NCBI GenBank assembly: GCA_013375385.1
Contig: JABXJY010000143.1
Coordinates: forward strand, 1 to 7,057
Direction: 5' to 3'
DNA: 7,057 nt
Source: Desulfobacterales bacterium
GTDB lineage: Bacteria > Desulfobacterota > DSM-4660 > Desulfatiglandales > B25-G16
Part shown: positions 6,053 to 7,057 of the stretch, piece after piece
Position numbering within the stretch: the stretch's first letter is position 1
Layout of the letters: the number at the start of each line of letters is the position of its first letter
The notes under the pieces: model-generated
What the model was told of the DNA's origin: nothing
The model's input: the letters and a program-made list of their open reading frames with translations, nothing else
Databases searched by the model: none
Program-made: the position numbers and the translations under genes

Positions 6053-7057
6053 TTACCTTCCCTGTCTCATGAGATTTGCAATCTTTAATCTGAGCCCGTT
6101 AAGCCTGATAAATCCCTCTGCATCCTTCTGGTTATATACCGTATCCTCTTCAAATGTGACGAATTCGTCACTGTAGAGGGAAAAGTCAGATTTTCTTCCA
6201 ACGACGGTGCAGTTACCTTTGTACAATGTAAGGCGTACCCTGCCTGTAACATTTCGTTGTGTCTCATCAATAAGGCACTGAAGCATCCGTCTTTCAGGGG
6301 TGAACCAGTAACCATAGTAAATCATCTCGGAATACTTAGGCGTCAGCCCATCCCTAATATGCATAACCTCTCTGTCCACGGTGATAGATTCCATTGCGAT
6401 GTGGGCAATCCTCAAGATCGTTCCACCCGGGGTCTCGTATACACCCCTCGATTTCATGCCGACGTATCGGTTTTCCACCATGTCCACACGGCCTATGCCA
6501 TTGCCCCCCCCTAACTCATTGAGTCGCTTGAGGAGGTTTGCAGGCGAAAGTCTCTTACCATCAACGGCCACAGGATTTCCATTCTCAAAATCTATTTCCA
6601 CACAGGTGACCCTATCCGGGGCATTTTGGGCAGATACAGACATGACAAACATATCCTCTGGTGGTTCTTGCCATGGGTCTTCTAAGACACCACCCTCGAA
6701 GCTTACATGGAGAAGGTTCCTGTCACTGCTATAGGGCCTTTCCTTGGTAACAGGGATTGATATACCCTTTTTTCTGGCATATCGAATGAGATCTTCTCTT
6801 CCCTTGAAATCCCATATCTTCCATGGAGCGATGATCTTTAGCGCTGGATCCAGGGCCATATAGGCAAGTTCAAATCTGACCTGATCGTTCCCCTTTCCCG
6901 TGGCACCATGGCTCACTGCATCTGCACCTTTATCTCTGGCTCCAGCCACCTGGTGTTTGGCTATGAGTGGCCTCGCAAGGGAGGTACCTAAAAGGTAGTT
7001 GTTTTCATAGATGGCATTGGCCCTCAAGGCTGGCCAGACAAAATCCTTGACAAATTC
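6053..7057 (-). CDS. argG: Argininosuccinate synthase, C-terminal 334 residues (5' end beyond right edge)
   Basis: The reading frame is open to the window edge, beginning EFVKDFVWPALRANA, so the true start is outside; roughly the first 70 residues, including the N-terminal ATP-binding loop, are missing. The enzyme joins citrulline and aspartate at the cost of ATP to give argininosuccinate, the substrate of the next gene. Conserved ArgG blocks are YLLGTSLARPLIAK (about visible residues 21-34), HGATGKGNDQVRFE (50-63), APWKIWDFKGREDLI, SSDRNLLHVSFEGG and GRVDMVENRYVGMKSRG, the last part of the substrate-binding region. It ends in TAA at 6053-6055, one base before argH. The TTG at 7025-7027 is an internal Leu codon, not a start. 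The operon promoter and any arginine regulation lie off the window. Confidence 0.97.
   Translation of the reverse strand, partial: EFVKDFVWPALRANAIYENNYLLGTSLARPLIAKHQVAGARDKGADAVSHGATGKGNDQVRFELAYMALDPALKIIAPWKIWDFKGREDLIRYARKKGISIPVTKERPYSSDRNLLHVSFEGGVLEDPWQEPPEDMFVMSVSAQNAPDRVTCVEIDFENGNPVAVDGKRLSPANLLKRLNELGGGNGIGRVDMVENRYVGMKSRGVYETPGGTILRIAHIAMESITVDREVMHIRDGLTPKYSEMIYYGYWFTPERRMLQCLIDETQRNVTGRVRLTLYKGNCTVVGRKSDFSLYSDEFVTFEEDTVYNQKDAEGFIRLNGLRLKIANLMRQGR

Noticed and set aside
5737..6088. Plus-strand frames opposite the start of argH
   Set aside because: These are antisense shadows of conserved argH coding sequence, with no SD sequence and no domain.

Overview
The window looks like chromosomal sequence from a Gram-negative anaerobe. 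It resembles Desulfobacterota ('Deltaproteobacteria'), although no ribosomal or marker gene is present to prove this. The reasons are two lipoproteins with clear lipoboxes, the order argG-argH-small CGxKGPP lipoprotein, and a B12-dependent methyltransferase fused to its corrinoid protein. The taxonomy is inference.

Layout. Positions 1-196 (minus) hold the start of a coiled-coil lipoprotein gene that runs off the left edge. Positions 197-422 are a divergent promoter region with a good sigma70-type promoter for the lipoprotein, a weaker one facing right, and a small inverted repeat between them. Positions 423-3287 (plus) are a two-gene unit: a secreted, membrane-anchored HExxH metallopeptidase, then a 644-residue URO-D-type methyltransferase/corrinoid fusion. 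Positions 3302-7057 (minus) are a housekeeping cluster read right to left: argG (5' end beyond the right edge), argH, an LptM-like lipoprotein, ybaB/ebfC and recR. The two gene blocks converge with only 14 bases between their stop codons.

How the genes fit. ArgG and ArgH carry out the last two steps of arginine synthesis, from citrulline through argininosuccinate to arginine. They are almost contiguous, and argH overlaps the lipoprotein gene, so these three are probably translated from one message. YbaB and RecR are the usual nucleoid-associated protein/recombination-repair pair, here without dnaX and separated by a 199-base spacer. The methyltransferase fusion is the metabolic outlier. Its architecture matches CmuA-type proteins, in which a methyl group moves to cobalamin within one polypeptide, and its arginine codon use differs clearly from its neighbours, which suggests acquisition.

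The most unusual non-coding content is two short arrays of degenerate tandem repeats. One has a 7-base period just downstream of ybaB; the other has an 8-base period and forms the 3' third of the LptM-like reading frame. I see no tRNA, rRNA, CRISPR array, insertion sequence or convincing rho-independent terminator.
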